This document shows, one piece after another, positions 9,501 to 17,286 of a stretch of 64,000 bases of DNA. The translations under genes were made by a program, and so were the position numbers. The stretch is from PMG-095 sp049324695 (GTDB lineage Bacteria > Myxococcota_A > Polyangia > Polyangiales > Polyangiaceae). The DNA lies in the NCBI GenBank assembly GCA_049324695.1, contig JBMOMJ010000055.1, positions 124,001 through 188,000 on the forward strand, in the 5' to 3' direction. Each line of letters begins with the position of its first letter. Within the stretch, counting starts at the first letter, position 1. The notes under the pieces are model-generated. The model saw nothing but the letters and a program-made list of their open reading frames with translations, was not told the origin of the DNA and ran no database searches.

Positions 9501-11900
9501 ATCTACGCTGCCGAAACCGCGCCGAGTGCACCGTGGATTCATCACATCGAGGCGCGCATCGTGCGCACAAAGGCCGAAGTCCCGGCGAGAGAAGCTCCGC
9601 TTGCGTTGCTACGTGACCGCTGCACGCGTTCGGTGCCCATCGAGCGCTACTACCCGGCCATTCGAGCCATGGGCTTGGAATACGGCGTTGGCTTTCGTGG
9701 CATCCAGGAGCTGTGGCAAGGCAACGCCGAGGCGCTCACTCGTGTGCGCTTGCCCGAGCACCTTTCTGAAACGGATTATCCGCTGCATCCGGCCTTGCTC
9801 GATGCCTGTTTGCACATCTACCCAGCTCTGGCCGAAGCATACGGCGACTTCAGTGTGCCCCCGGCTGATCTTCGGCGCACGTTCTTGCCAATCAGCATGG
9901 AGCGCTTCGTCATCCATGCGGCGCATGCGCGTGAAGTATGGGTCCATGCTCGCCTCCGAGCGGGCAGCGATGCCGACGCTATGACGCTCGACATCGAGAT
10001 GTTCGACGAAGCAGAGCGCCCGATTGCGCTCATGCAAGGGCTGCTGGTGCGACGGCTCACGGCGGAAGCGATGCGACCGTCCTTGCAGCTCCCAACGGAT
10101 CCTTTCTTCGAGCAACTGTACCAGCTTGGTTGGCAGGAACGACCGGCTCTACCGGCAGTAGCCAAGGCGGCGGACGCTGAACCCGGACGTTGGTTGATCT
10201 TCGCCGATCGTCGCGGCGTTGGTAGGGCTCTGGCGGAGCAGTTGAAGGCTCTGGGAGAGAAGTCGCACCTGGTTTACCGCGATGCGACGCGAGTTTCAGG
10301 CCTGGGCTCGGCTCTGCTCGACCCCGATCAACCAACGTTATTCCATCGATTGATCCGCGACTACTTCGGTGTGCCCGGGGTTTCGTACCGGAACGTCGTG
10401 TTCCTGTGGGCACTCGATGCTCCGAGTGGCGAACCCTCATGGGATGAGATTCGCGAGGCGAACCGTACGATTTGGGGTAGCGCGCTGCGCATCGTGCAGG
10501 CCCTCAACGTGGTCAATTCGGTAACCGGTGCGGCACCGCGTTTGTGGCTGGCAACGCGCGACGTCTTGGGTCCACAGCCGTCGAGCAACCAGCACGTGCC
10601 CGGCGCGCCGCTACGAGCCCTCGCCAACGCGATGGCGTTGCGTCACGCCGAGCTGTGGGGCGGCCTCATCGATTTGATGGCATCCGACGCCACGACGGCG
10701 GACGCGAGTGCACTCTTGGCCGAAATCACGCAATCCGACGGGGAAGATCAAGTTGCTCTTCGACATGGAAAACGTTTCGCGCCGCGCCTGGCGCGCGCCG
10801 ATAAGCCTCGCCCGGAGCGGGAGTTCTCAGTCGGCGCGGATCGCACTCAGCTCGTAGTCGGTGCGTTGGGCGGGCACGGCGGGCGGGTGAGTGAATGGCT
10901 AGTCGCATGCGGCGCGCGCCATCTCGTTCTCGTGGACCGGGTAGCGCCCAGTTCAGAAACCAAGCAGCTACTCGAAACTCTGAGAGATCGCGGCGCGAGC
11001 ATCAAATTCGTTCAATCGGATTGGGTAGGCTCTGGCGAGCCATGGCTGATGTTCGAGCACCTGAGAGACATGCCGGCGCTGGGAGGCGTGTTTTGCTGCG
11101 CCGACCGCGGGCCAGAGCACTTGCTCGATTTGGTGGAATGGAAGCAGGCGGCGGCCTCGATGGAGCCATGGCTGCGTGTGGTTTGGCTCCTTCACGAGCA
11201 TACGCGGCAGCTAAAGCTCGACCACTTCGTGATCTTGACGCCGGCTCTCGATTGGCTCGGCTCTGATACGCACACTGCGGATGCCGCGTGCGCGAGCTTC
11301 TTCGAGAGCGTGAGCGAGCTGCGCCGTGGACAAGGTCTGCCTGCCACGACGTTTAGTTACGGACCCTGGTTAGGTGACAACGACGCCGAATCGAATGAGC
11401 TGGGGAGCTCGCCGCTGGAGCCTGACCAGGTATTCGAGAGTCTCGAATACGTCTTACTGAACGAGCTGGTGAGCGCTGCGGTAGCGCGCATGGACTGGCA
11501 ACGCCTGAATTCGCAGTTCAAAGCCGGCATGCCGGCGCTCTACTCCGCGACTCACAACGCAAGTGCGCGCCGCCGGCGAGCTCCGAAGGTTGGACAAGAT
11601 CCGCGCGTGTTGCTCAGATCAATCCAGGAAGCTGCAGAGGGCGAGCGCCGCGACGTCGTGCTGCGCATCGTGCGAACCATCGTTACGGACGTTTTGGGTG
11701 CTGAAGAGCCGGTCGATGTGGGAGTACCCCTCCTCGACTTCGGTTTGGATTCGTTGATCTCGGTCAACCTCGTGAACCGCTTGGAACCGGCGCTCGGCAT
11801 CAAGGTGCCGCTCGCGAAGCTGATTCAGGGTGCTAGCGTGGAACGGCTCGTGGACGAACTGCTGCCCGTGTTGAACGGAGCCGCGACGCAAGCGGCATAA
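6513..11900 (+). CDS. Type I polyketide synthase, KS-AT-DH-KR(inactive)-ACP
   Basis: A single-module PKS of 1795 residues. KS at about 10-430 has its catalytic Cys at 181 (TACSTS) and the His motifs ECHATAT and NIGHLEQ. AT at about 535-830 has its active Ser at 632 (GHSVGE); the HAFH motif predicts malonyl-CoA. DH at about 895-1170 has HRIFGPAVLP from His930 and a matching DACLH Asp/His. A KR-like region at about 1190-1625 has GALGGHGG (residue 1450) in place of GGLGGLG, and no catalytic Ser or Tyr where the usual YAAAN would fall (near 1590), so it should not reduce. ACP at about 1705-1785 has its Ser at 1747 (GLDSL). There is no thioesterase or docking domain. Size and domain order resemble iterative 6-MSAS-like synthases. 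It is preceded by AMP-ligase, FabG and ACP genes, which suggests trans loading and trans reduction. Confidence 0.93.
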   Translation: MTIGDRREGIAIIGMACRFPGAHNLEAFWQNLCAGKESVTFFSRDELLAAGVRAETLEQPGFVPASPVVADADRFDAAFFGYTGREATLMDPQQRLFLEVAWECLEVAGYSPDHVRGSVGVFAGSGGVVSSYLAAYQQRVADLLGPTGSLQHIGNDKDFLSTRVSFKLDLQGPSINVQTACSTSLVAVHLACRSLLDGECDMALAGASTVRVPQINGYVYQSEDILSPDGHCRPFDHRAQGTIFGSGVGAVLLKPLSAALADGDHIFAVIKGSSVNNDGGRKVSYTASSVPGQARAMVEAMELAGIPAETIEYVECHATATAVGDPLELQALTRAFRTGTRRTNFCAVGSVKSNIGHLEQAAGMASLIKTALALQHRKLPPSINFEAPNPKLALAESPFFVQTELTEWAANAEHPRRAALNGLGLGGTNAFVLLEEAPAAAAPEAEVERPLHLLALSARSEEALSESASRFERQLAQLISHSETERVRLADVCFTANVSRSQFKHRLAVSASSLEELRERLAAPSSKDLVRGHGTEKPFVFLFTGQGAQYAGMARQLYETQPTYRSVLDECDQLSRGYNEVSLLDAMFARDGNEELINETGYTQVALFAVEYAMARLLESWGLKPAALLGHSVGEVAAACFAGVMNLEQGIRFISQRGRLMQGLPRTGGMAAVFAEEQVVEELLAPFGDRISIAGANSPLNSVVSGEKDALLELFAELSRREIPFRELVVSHAFHSALMDPILDELEAAAAHVQTRKPNIPLISNLTGAFFESAPDARYFREHARRAVRFAAGIKALRAAGHECFVEVGPGATLLGLGRQSVRDENVQWLPCLGRGKSDWEVLQATLRALYVNGCSIDFESFDRDYQRRRVPLPTYPFERKQFWVKPSEQVGSVSQDAHPLLGTRLRSTLRELQFESYYSLDSLPYLDDHRIFGPAVLPTTAALVSAIAAGQAHFGDEAVQVEGFLYREAMVLPDDGNHLVHLVLTPDTEEAATFKIYAAETAPSAPWIHHIEARIVRTKAEVPAREAPLALLRDRCTRSVPIERYYPAIRAMGLEYGVGFRGIQELWQGNAEALTRVRLPEHLSETDYPLHPALLDACLHIYPALAEAYGDFSVPPADLRRTFLPISMERFVIHAAHAREVWVHARLRAGSDADAMTLDIEMFDEAERPIALMQGLLVRRLTAEAMRPSLQLPTDPFFEQLYQLGWQERPALPAVAKAADAEPGRWLIFADRRGVGRALAEQLKALGEKSHLVYRDATRVSGLGSALLDPDQPTLFHRLIRDYFGVPGVSYRNVVFLWALDAPSGEPSWDEIREANRTIWGSALRIVQALNVVNSVTGAAPRLWLATRDVLGPQPSSNQHVPGAPLRALANAMALRHAELWGGLIDLMASDATTADASALLAEITQSDGEDQVALRHGKRFAPRLARADKPRPEREFSVGADRTQLVVGALGGHGGRVSEWLVACGARHLVLVDRVAPSSETKQLLETLRDRGASIKFVQSDWVGSGEPWLMFEHLRDMPALGGVFCCADRGPEHLLDLVEWKQAAASMEPWLRVVWLLHEHTRQLKLDHFVILTPALDWLGSDTHTADAACASFFESVSELRRGQGLPATTFSYGPWLGDNDAESNELGSSPLEPDQVFESLEYVLLNELVSAAVARMDWQRLNSQFKAGMPALYSATHNASARRRRAPKVGQDPRVLLRSIQEAAEGERRDVVLRIVRTIVTDVLGAEEPVDVGVPLLDFGLDSLISVNLVNRLEPALGIKVPLAKLIQGASVERLVDELLPVLNGAATQAA

Positions 11901-11927
11901 CGTCGCTCGATCCAGGAAGAGCTTCGT

Positions 11928-12881
11928 TCAGCGTCGAGCGCTGAATGCGTGCTCCGACGCCTGGCGCCCCGCTAGGCGATATTGCCCGGGAGAGACGCGC
12001 AAATGCCGGTGAAAAGCCTTGCCGAACGCGGTTGACGACTCGTAACCAACACGTGTCGCAATCTCGTCCAACGGGTCGCTCGTGGTTTTCAGAATGCGCG
12101 CGGCCAAGCTCATTCTCCAGCGAGTGAGGTACTTCAGCGGAGGCTCGCCGACCAGTTCGCCGAAGCGACGAGCAAAAGCGGCTCGAGAGAGTGCAACGGA
12201 CTTGGCAAGCTGAGCCACTGTCCAGGGGCGCTCCGGATTTTCGTGAATCAGCACCAGGGCACGCCCAACCTGCGGGTCGCGCAGAGCACCGAACCAACCC
12301 GCGGCGCCTGCTGGCTGGCTGTCCAACCATGCTCTCAGAATGAAGACGAACAGACTGTCGACCAGCCTTGGCACGACGATTTCCGAGCCGCCCAGATTCC
12401 GACGGCACTCGTGCAGCAGAAGGCGCACCAATGATGGGAACTGCCCGTTTTCGTCGGACTCATCCACGTGAAGCTGGATGACCTTCGGCAGCACCGAGAG
12501 CAACGGGTGCTCGCCGTCCTGCTCGAACTTGTAGGCTGCACACAGCAAAATAGTGCTGTCGCCGGGATCCGCCGAACCGCGGCTTTCCAATCGCTCCTTC
12601 ATGTGCACCAAAGCGTCCGCCCAGGGCTCGGCTGCGCCATGGGGCTCGCTGGTGATCCAATGTCGAGTGTGGCGCGCCACGAGGATCACGTCACCTGCAC
12701 CCAATCGACGGGGTGGAGAGCCGTCATCGAAGCGCAACCAACACAGTCCGCGACGAACTAGGTGCACCGAGGTTTTTTCGCCGGCCTCGATCTCGAGCCC
12801 CCACGGCGGGATCAATTCAGACTGGCAGAGTACGGTGTTTCCGAGCTGCGTTACCCCGAGAACGTTCGATAGTACGTCCAT
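11928..12881 (-). CDS. AraC-family transcriptional regulator with cupin sensor domain
   Basis: A 317-residue regulator. The N-terminal half is a cupin-like ligand-binding domain (PPWGLEIEAG, DVILVARHTRHW) of the AraC cupin-6 type. The C-terminal hundred residues carry two HTH motifs: WTVAQLAKSVALSRAAFARRF and, in the second helix pair, DEIATRVGYESSTAFGKAFHR. It is convergent with the PKS gene (27-base gap) and divergent from the SnoaL-like gene. It is probably a local regulator of the polyketide locus. The ligand is unknown. Confidence 0.9.
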   Translation of the reverse strand: MDVLSNVLGVTQLGNTVLCQSELIPPWGLEIEAGEKTSVHLVRRGLCWLRFDDGSPPRRLGAGDVILVARHTRHWITSEPHGAAEPWADALVHMKERLESRGSADPGDSTILLCAAYKFEQDGEHPLLSVLPKVIQLHVDESDENGQFPSLVRLLLHECRRNLGGSEIVVPRLVDSLFVFILRAWLDSQPAGAAGWFGALRDPQVGRALVLIHENPERPWTVAQLAKSVALSRAAFARRFGELVGEPPLKYLTRWRMSLAARILKTTSDPLDEIATRVGYESSTAFGKAFHRHLRVSPGQYRLAGRQASEHAFSARR

Positions 12882-13268
12882 TCTTCCACCTTCATCCCAG
12901 CGTCCTCTTTCGAGGTGGGAGGAGCTTAACCGAAAACGGCTCGCTCATCCACTGGCGTGCGACGAATGGATCGCTTATCGAGCGCGCCGCTCGTTGATTG
13001 TCCTCCTGGCGACTACTATAAGCCAATCACGTGCCGGGACGACGTGCACGCCAGGTTCCGACGACCGTCAGTACCTGACAGACGATTGCCAATAGAAACA
13101 TTGGAACGCCCTGCATCGCGATAGCAAGGCCGGGCGCTCCACGGGGAACGTGTGTACTCGCAGCCCAATGCCAAGTGCCGTTCGCGGCGCTCGGTACTCG
13201 GGAGCGCTCCCTGCTGTCTGCGCGCCGTCGCTTCGAAAATCAAACCGTCCACTAGGAGCCCTGTCGAC
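12882..13268. other. Intergenic divergent region, AraC regulator / SnoaL-like gene
   Basis: 387 bases with no convincing gene. Several short reading frames cross it without ribosome-binding sites. It should contain the promoters of the AraC gene and of the SnoaL-like gene. AGGAG at 13254-13258 belongs to the latter. No strong long repeat was seen. Confidence 0.5.
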
Positions 13269-13850
13269 ATGATGAAGACGCGAGTCGCTGGTGCTGCGGC
13301 TGCGGTGGCTACCGCAATTGCCTTGCACCAATACCTGACCATTTCAAACGCTCTGGCGGAATCCGCCCCGCCGCCGGCGAAGGCAGCTAGTCAAGCAAAG
13401 CCGGCGAATCCGGTGAAGCCCGCCGTTCAACCAGCAAAACGGAGTCAAACACCTATGAGCAGTGCAGAAGTAGTGAAAGGCTTTTTTTCAGCTTTCGGCA
13501 AGGGAGATGTCAACGGCGTCGTCGACAGTTTTCACCCCGAAGCGATGATCTATGCCGTGCGCAAATCGGAGCGCAAGGGCAACCATTGGGGAAGCTACAC
13601 CGGTAAGGAAGGCGCGAAGTCCTTCATTTCCGCGTTGGGGAACTTGTTCGAGACGAAGGCGTTCACGGTGAATCACGTGGTGGGGGAAGGGAACGTGGCG
13701 TTCGCCGATGGAACGTTCACGCACAAGGTGAAGTCTACCGGGAAGCTCTTCAGCAGTGAGTGGGCGCTAAAGTGCCTGGTCAAGGACAACAAGATCGTCG
13801 AATACACGTTCTACGAAGATTCCGCGGCTTTCAACGACGCGAGCCACTGA
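13269..13850 (+). CDS. SnoaL/NTF2-like secreted or membrane-anchored protein
   Basis: A protein of 193 residues with a hydrophobic N-terminal segment (AGAAAAVATAIALHQYL) and an Ala/Pro/Lys-rich linker. It ends in an NTF2-like cone domain (SSAEVVKGFFSAFGKGD to the end), the fold of SnoaL cyclases and ketosteroid isomerases. ATG at 13269 is chosen for AGGAG ten bases upstream; the frame is open further upstream to 13152. The signal-like segment makes an enzyme outside the cytoplasm likely. Its position next to a PKS locus suggests polyketide processing, but many NTF2-like proteins have other roles. Confidence 0.75.
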   Translation: MMKTRVAGAAAAVATAIALHQYLTISNALAESAPPPAKAASQAKPANPVKPAVQPAKRSQTPMSSAEVVKGFFSAFGKGDVNGVVDSFHPEAMIYAVRKSERKGNHWGSYTGKEGAKSFISALGNLFETKAFTVNHVVGEGNVAFADGTFTHKVKSTGKLFSSEWALKCLVKDNKIVEYTFYEDSAAFNDASH

Positions 13851-13956
13851 AAACGAAAACACACGGGAGGGGTCGGGCGCGTCGGGAAACCTGTGCATGC
13901 GCCTGACCTCGAAACCGTTGACCACTCAAAGATTCTGAAGCGCTCGGAAGCCAAGC

Positions 13957-14973
13957 ATGAAGGCCGTCGTTCAAACTCGTCCCTTGCCGATTTCGCACCC
14001 CGAGAGCCTTGTAGATACAGAGCTTCCGAGGCCCGAACCCAGCGAACACGACCTTCTGGTGGAAGTGCGCGCTGTCGCAGTAAATCCCGTCGATTTCAAG
14101 ATTCGCGCGCAGCGAGAGCCGTCGCATCCTGGGGCCACGATGGTGCTCGGCTGGGACGCTTCCGGCGTGGTTACCGCACGGGGCAGTGGCGTTGCTTTGT
14201 TCGAAATTGGCGATGAAGTTTACTTCGCGGGAAGCGTTCAAAGGCCTGGTTGCAACAGCGAGTTTTGCCTCGTCGATGAGCGCATCGCGGCGCGCAAGCC
14301 GAAGCGGCTCGACTTCGCCGAAGCGGCGGCGATTCCTCTCACAGCGTTGACGGCATACGAAGCTCTCATCGAGCACCTTTCGATCAATCAGGCCAAGCCA
14401 GGCGAACGACTATTGATTATCGGTGGCGCTGGTGGGGTGGGATCCATGGCGATCCAGCTGGCTCGTTTGCGCAGCCCGCTGCGTGTGATCGCTACTGCCA
14501 GCCGGCCTCAGAGCATGGAGTGGGCCCGCACTCTGGGCGCTCATCATGTCATCGACCACCGAGCTCCCCTCGAGCCACAACTGAGAGAGCTCGGAGCGAC
14601 TGAGATTGAATACGTATTCTGCACGAGTGATACGGACCCGTACTTCAGCGAATTGGTCGAGCTCGTGGCGCCACGCGGCAGCATCGCGTTCATCGTTGAT
14701 CCCAAGGCGCCGCTCGATATGCGTCGCGCTCAGCTGAAGTCCCTGAAAATCTGCTGGGAGCTCATGTTCACTCGGTCGATATTTCAAAGCCGAGACATGA
14801 TCGAGCAGCATCGCATTTTGACCGAAGTTGCGCGGCTGCTCGATGCGGGCGGTCTGCGTACAACCCTGCGCGATCGCCTGTCTCCAATTTGTGCAACCAA
14901 TCTGCGCGAAGCGCACGCGCGGCTCGAAGCCGGTCGCACGATCGGAAAGATTGTGCTCGAAGGATGGTCCTGA
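13957..14973 (+). CDS. Medium-chain NADPH-dependent dehydrogenase (quinone oxidoreductase/zinc-type ADH-like)
   Basis: A 338-residue MDR-superfamily reductase. The N-terminal GroES-like domain contains AVNPVDFKIR and GWDASGVV; the Rossmann domain has the cofactor loop GGAGGVGSMAIQLA. Cysteines for structural zinc are absent, placing it with zinc-independent quinone oxidoreductase-like enzymes often annotated as zinc-type ADH family. It would reduce an activated double bond or a carbonyl. It is the last forward gene before a GC-rich inverted repeat at 14974-15005. Confidence 0.87.
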   Translation: MKAVVQTRPLPISHPESLVDTELPRPEPSEHDLLVEVRAVAVNPVDFKIRAQREPSHPGATMVLGWDASGVVTARGSGVALFEIGDEVYFAGSVQRPGCNSEFCLVDERIAARKPKRLDFAEAAAIPLTALTAYEALIEHLSINQAKPGERLLIIGGAGGVGSMAIQLARLRSPLRVIATASRPQSMEWARTLGAHHVIDHRAPLEPQLRELGATEIEYVFCTSDTDPYFSELVELVAPRGSIAFIVDPKAPLDMRRAQLKSLKICWELMFTRSIFQSRDMIEQHRILTEVARLLDAGGLRTTLRDRLSPICATNLREAHARLEAGRTIGKIVLEGWS

Positions 14974-15005
14974 CGGGCGCCGTTGCCGTTTCGTCAAGGC
15001 GCCCG
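14974..15005. terminator. GC-rich hairpin between convergent genes
   Basis: A perfect 8-bp inverted repeat (CGGGCGCC at 14974-14981, GGCGCCCG at 14998-15005, 16-base loop) starts right after the dehydrogenase stop codon and lies before the end of the convergent LuxR-type gene. There is no T-tract, so a bidirectional hairpin terminator is plausible rather than certain. Confidence 0.45.
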
Positions 15006-15031
15006 CATTCACTGTCCGCGCGAACGCGCCG

Positions 15032-15880
15032 CTAGCGCTGAGCGACGAGCCCGTGCGGCTCGCAGCAAACCTCCCAGGCGATTACCTCACGCGCGAAGCC
15101 AATCAGCGCGTCCAGCGGGTTCGAGCAGCCGAGCTTTCGGCAAATGCGACTCCAATAGAGCCGCACCGTGGGATACGCGATCCCAAGGTCGCTCGCGATC
15201 TCCTTGTTTGCCTTGCCCTCGGCAACGTGACCCACGAAGACTTCCGTCTCGCGAAGGCTCAGCCTCCTTTTCGCGGCATACGTTCGCGCCGTTTCGATGA
15301 GCAACACTTGTGTGACGGGGCTTTCGGGCTCCGTCTGCGCCGGCACTTCGCCCGGCAGTGATTCACGAACGAACGTGATGACTGCGCCGACGGCGTCCGC
15401 GCAGTCGAGCTTTCGGCAAATTCGAGCCCAGTAGAGCTTCACGGTGGGATGAGCGATCCCGAGAGCGGATGCGATCTCGCGGTTGGTGGCGCCGTCCGCC
15501 ACGAAACACGCGAAGACTTGCGCTTCCCTGCGGCTCAAGCGCTTTCTTTCGACGAAGGAAGCGATGTTCTGAGCCACGCTTGCCCCGTCCGGACGGTCGG
15601 CGATGCTGGCACTCGCCAGTGCCGCAACGATGGCACCGCGATTCACGCGTTCGCCGTCTGTAGAAAACGCAGACGCGAGCTGCAGCCATGGCCGAAGCCG
15701 GTCGGCAACTCCTTGCGGCGACGTGTCGCGAGGCGCCAGCGCGGGATAACGTGTTCGCATCGAAATCGCGACGGAAGCGCCGCCTTCTTCGGCCTTGGAG
15801 GGCTCAACGCTATCAGTCAACAGCTCCGACGCGATCGCGCCTTGGACACACCCACAAGTGTCGGCTTCAGAAACAGTCAT
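15032..15880 (-). CDS. Regulator with two tandem LuxR-type HTH domains
   Basis: A 282-residue protein whose C-terminal two thirds contain two homologous LuxR-type HTH domains, at about 114-170 and 206-262. Both share the pattern RLS-RE-EVF, a downstream EIAS-LGIA-PTV-LYW and ICRKL-C. The first 110 residues match no sensor domain I recognise. Each HTH contains a Cys-x4-Cys (155/160 and 247/252). Further cysteines occur near the N-terminus (CGC-like) and as a vicinal pair at 272-273, which is noteworthy beside an arsenic island. One HTH per chain is the norm, so the duplication is unusual. It may bind paired sites or dimer-like elements. Target unknown. Confidence 0.8.
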   Translation of the reverse strand: MTVSEADTCGCVQGAIASELLTDSVEPSKAEEGGASVAISMRTRYPALAPRDTSPQGVADRLRPWLQLASAFSTDGERVNRGAIVAALASASIADRPDGASVAQNIASFVERKRLSRREAQVFACFVADGATNREIASALGIAHPTVKLYWARICRKLDCADAVGAVITFVRESLPGEVPAQTEPESPVTQVLLIETARTYAAKRRLSLRETEVFVGHVAEGKANKEIASDLGIAYPTVRLYWSRICRKLGCSNPLDALIGFAREVIAWEVCCEPHGLVAQR

Positions 15881-16407
15881 GGAGTATTCCCCTGTCCCCC
15901 AATCCGGTTCAAAATATTAGGTCACTCTGACTACTAAGTGCTCCATTCAACGCCAGAGGCCCACCTTTTCATCCCTGATGCTTACCCCTACGGCATTAGT
16001 TGTCAATGGGACATTCAGCACATACAAGGCCTCATTTCGACTAATGTCGAAGCGTTTCGAAAAACATCGAAGATAGGTTCAGCCTCGCGTCATATTTTCC
16101 GGACGAGAGCGGACAGAAAGCTCAATCATCGGTTGGCCGGTGCGCAGCGAAAGCGAACTCCGCACGCTCGAGTGCTTGAGTACGATCTCGAGCGTGCACG
16201 AGCGCAACTGTGTTTCGCCTGGCGGAATTGGTTTTGACGTGGCGCGGGCGGCGTCCAGGCGAAAATGCTCGCCACTGTGTGGCGCTCATGTTCCCCAGAG
16301 TCCCGGCGTGGGATGACAAGACACCATTTATTGGGGAAAAATTGGCTGTTTCGACTTTTTTCAAAATAGAGCTTGCCGGTCTGCTTCGAGAATCTTAGAA
16401 CCAAGGG
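15881..16407. promoter_or_regulatory. 527-bp regulatory gap before the arsenic island
   Basis: No convincing gene. The first 200 bases are AT-rich compared with the flanks. It contains three dyads: TTCGAC-TAAT-GTCGAA at 16038-16053; a perfect 11-bp inverted repeat, GCACGCTCGAG at 16162-16172 with CTCGAGCGTGC at 16187-16197; and GGCGA-AAATGC-TCGCC at 16258-16273, which resembles the 17-bp island palindrome with one base less between its arms. The last is the best candidate operator for the downstream arsR. Confidence 0.45.
16162..16197. repeat. Perfect 11-bp inverted repeat with 14-base loop
   Basis: GCACGCTCGAG (16162-16172) is perfectly complementary to CTCGAGCGTGC (16187-16197). It lies in the non-coding gap between the divergent LuxR-type gene and arsR, about 210 bases before arsR. 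It is not followed by a T-tract and does not follow a gene in a way that would make it an obvious terminator, so an operator or an RNA structure is possible. Confidence 0.5.
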
Positions 16408-16716
16408 GTGTCCGGTAAGCTCGATCTTCACGCCCAGCAATTGGCTGCACTCGGTCATCCGGTGCGGCTTGCAGTCCTCCGCTTCGTCGTGCAGGGGGGC
16501 AAGGGCGGATCGAGCGCGAGCGACATTCAAGCTCACGTTGAGCTTCCGGCGTCGACGCTCAGTCATCACTTGAAGCGACTGGTCGACGCTGGGCTGCTTT
16601 CGAGTCGCGAGGAGGGCACATACAACTATTACACGCCCGAATACAAGGCGTTGCGGGCGTTGACAGACTACCTCTGGGAAGACTGCTGCAAGCGCGGCGC
16701 TCGTGAGTGTTGTTAG
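16408..16716 (+). CDS. arsR: ArsR-family arsenic-responsive repressor
   Basis: A 102-residue winged-helix repressor that should release DNA on binding arsenite or an organoarsenical. The recognition helix region is PASTLSHHLKRLVDAGLL. The C-terminal end WEDCCKRGARECC provides a vicinal Cys pair and further cysteines, as in ArsR proteins with a C-terminal CC/C site (Acidithiobacillus type) rather than the ELCVCDL helix site. The start is GTG at 16408; a stop codon at 16396 rules out a longer form and no well-placed Shine-Dalgarno is seen. It is first in an arsR-arsI-aqpS-arsC run and is a paralogue of the ArsR at 39861, with the same recognition helix. Confidence 0.92.
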   Translation: MSGKLDLHAQQLAALGHPVRLAVLRFVVQGGKGGSSASDIQAHVELPASTLSHHLKRLVDAGLLSSREEGTYNYYTPEYKALRALTDYLWEDCCKRGARECC

Positions 16717-16764
16717 CGCATTTTTTTGTCCGGATATTTCGAGAAATATGGAAGGAAGGGCCAA

Positions 16765-17286
16765 ATGAACATTTTGAAGCCACACGTCTCGCTGAATGTT
16801 TCAGCGATCGATCGCTCCGTCGAGTTCTATGAGAAAGCATTCGGCGTGGCGGCAACCAAACGTCGCCCTGGCTACGCCAAATTCGACCTCAGCGAACCTT
16901 CGCTGAATCTGAGCATGGTCGAGGCGCCTCGCACCGGCATCAACGCTAGTCACTTCGGCATTCAGGTGAAGTCCAGCGCAGACGTGGCCGAAGCCAAAGC
17001 GCGCTTCGAAGCGGCGGGTTTGACGACGCGAACCGAGGAGGAGACCGTATGTTGCTACGCCGTTCAGGACAAGGTTTGGGTCGAAGATCCTGACGGCAAT
17101 TCCTGGGAAGTCTTCGTGGTGAAAGCCGACGCCACGACGATGCGCGGCGAGGAGAGCCAATGTTGCGCTCCCATGGCAGAAGCTTCTGACGATGCAGCAG
17201 CAAGTCCCGCCTGCTGCGGACCCGCTGCCAAAGGATCGGGTGCGTCCAAGGCAGCGACTCCAGCATGCTGCGGGCCGCGCTCATGA
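16765..17286 (+). CDS. arsI: ArsI-type C-As lyase (VOC family) with Cys-Cys repeat tail
   Basis: A 173-residue VOC-fold non-heme iron dioxygenase predicted to cleave the carbon-arsenic bond of trivalent methylarsenicals. ATG at 16765 follows AAGGAAGG; an upstream in-frame start at 16726 is less likely. The expected ArsI residues are present: His7 (KPHVSL) and His63 (SHFGIQV), Glu115 (SWEVF), and the vicinal pair Cys96-Cys97 (VCCYAV) that in characterised ArsI binds the substrate arsenic. After the domain comes a tail with three Cys-Cys pairs (QCCAP, ACCGP, ACCGP), not part of the usual lyase, which may hold or hand over As(III). Its stop overlaps the next start as ATGA. Confidence 0.9.
   Translation: MNILKPHVSLNVSAIDRSVEFYEKAFGVAATKRRPGYAKFDLSEPSLNLSMVEAPRTGINASHFGIQVKSSADVAEAKARFEAAGLTTRTEEETVCCYAVQDKVWVEDPDGNSWEVFVVKADATTMRGEESQCCAPMAEASDDAAASPACCGPAAKGSGASKAATPACCGPRS

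Noticed and set aside
15938..16237. 99-codon frame in the gap before arsR
   Set aside because: No family, no ribosome-binding site, and it crosses the inverted repeats.
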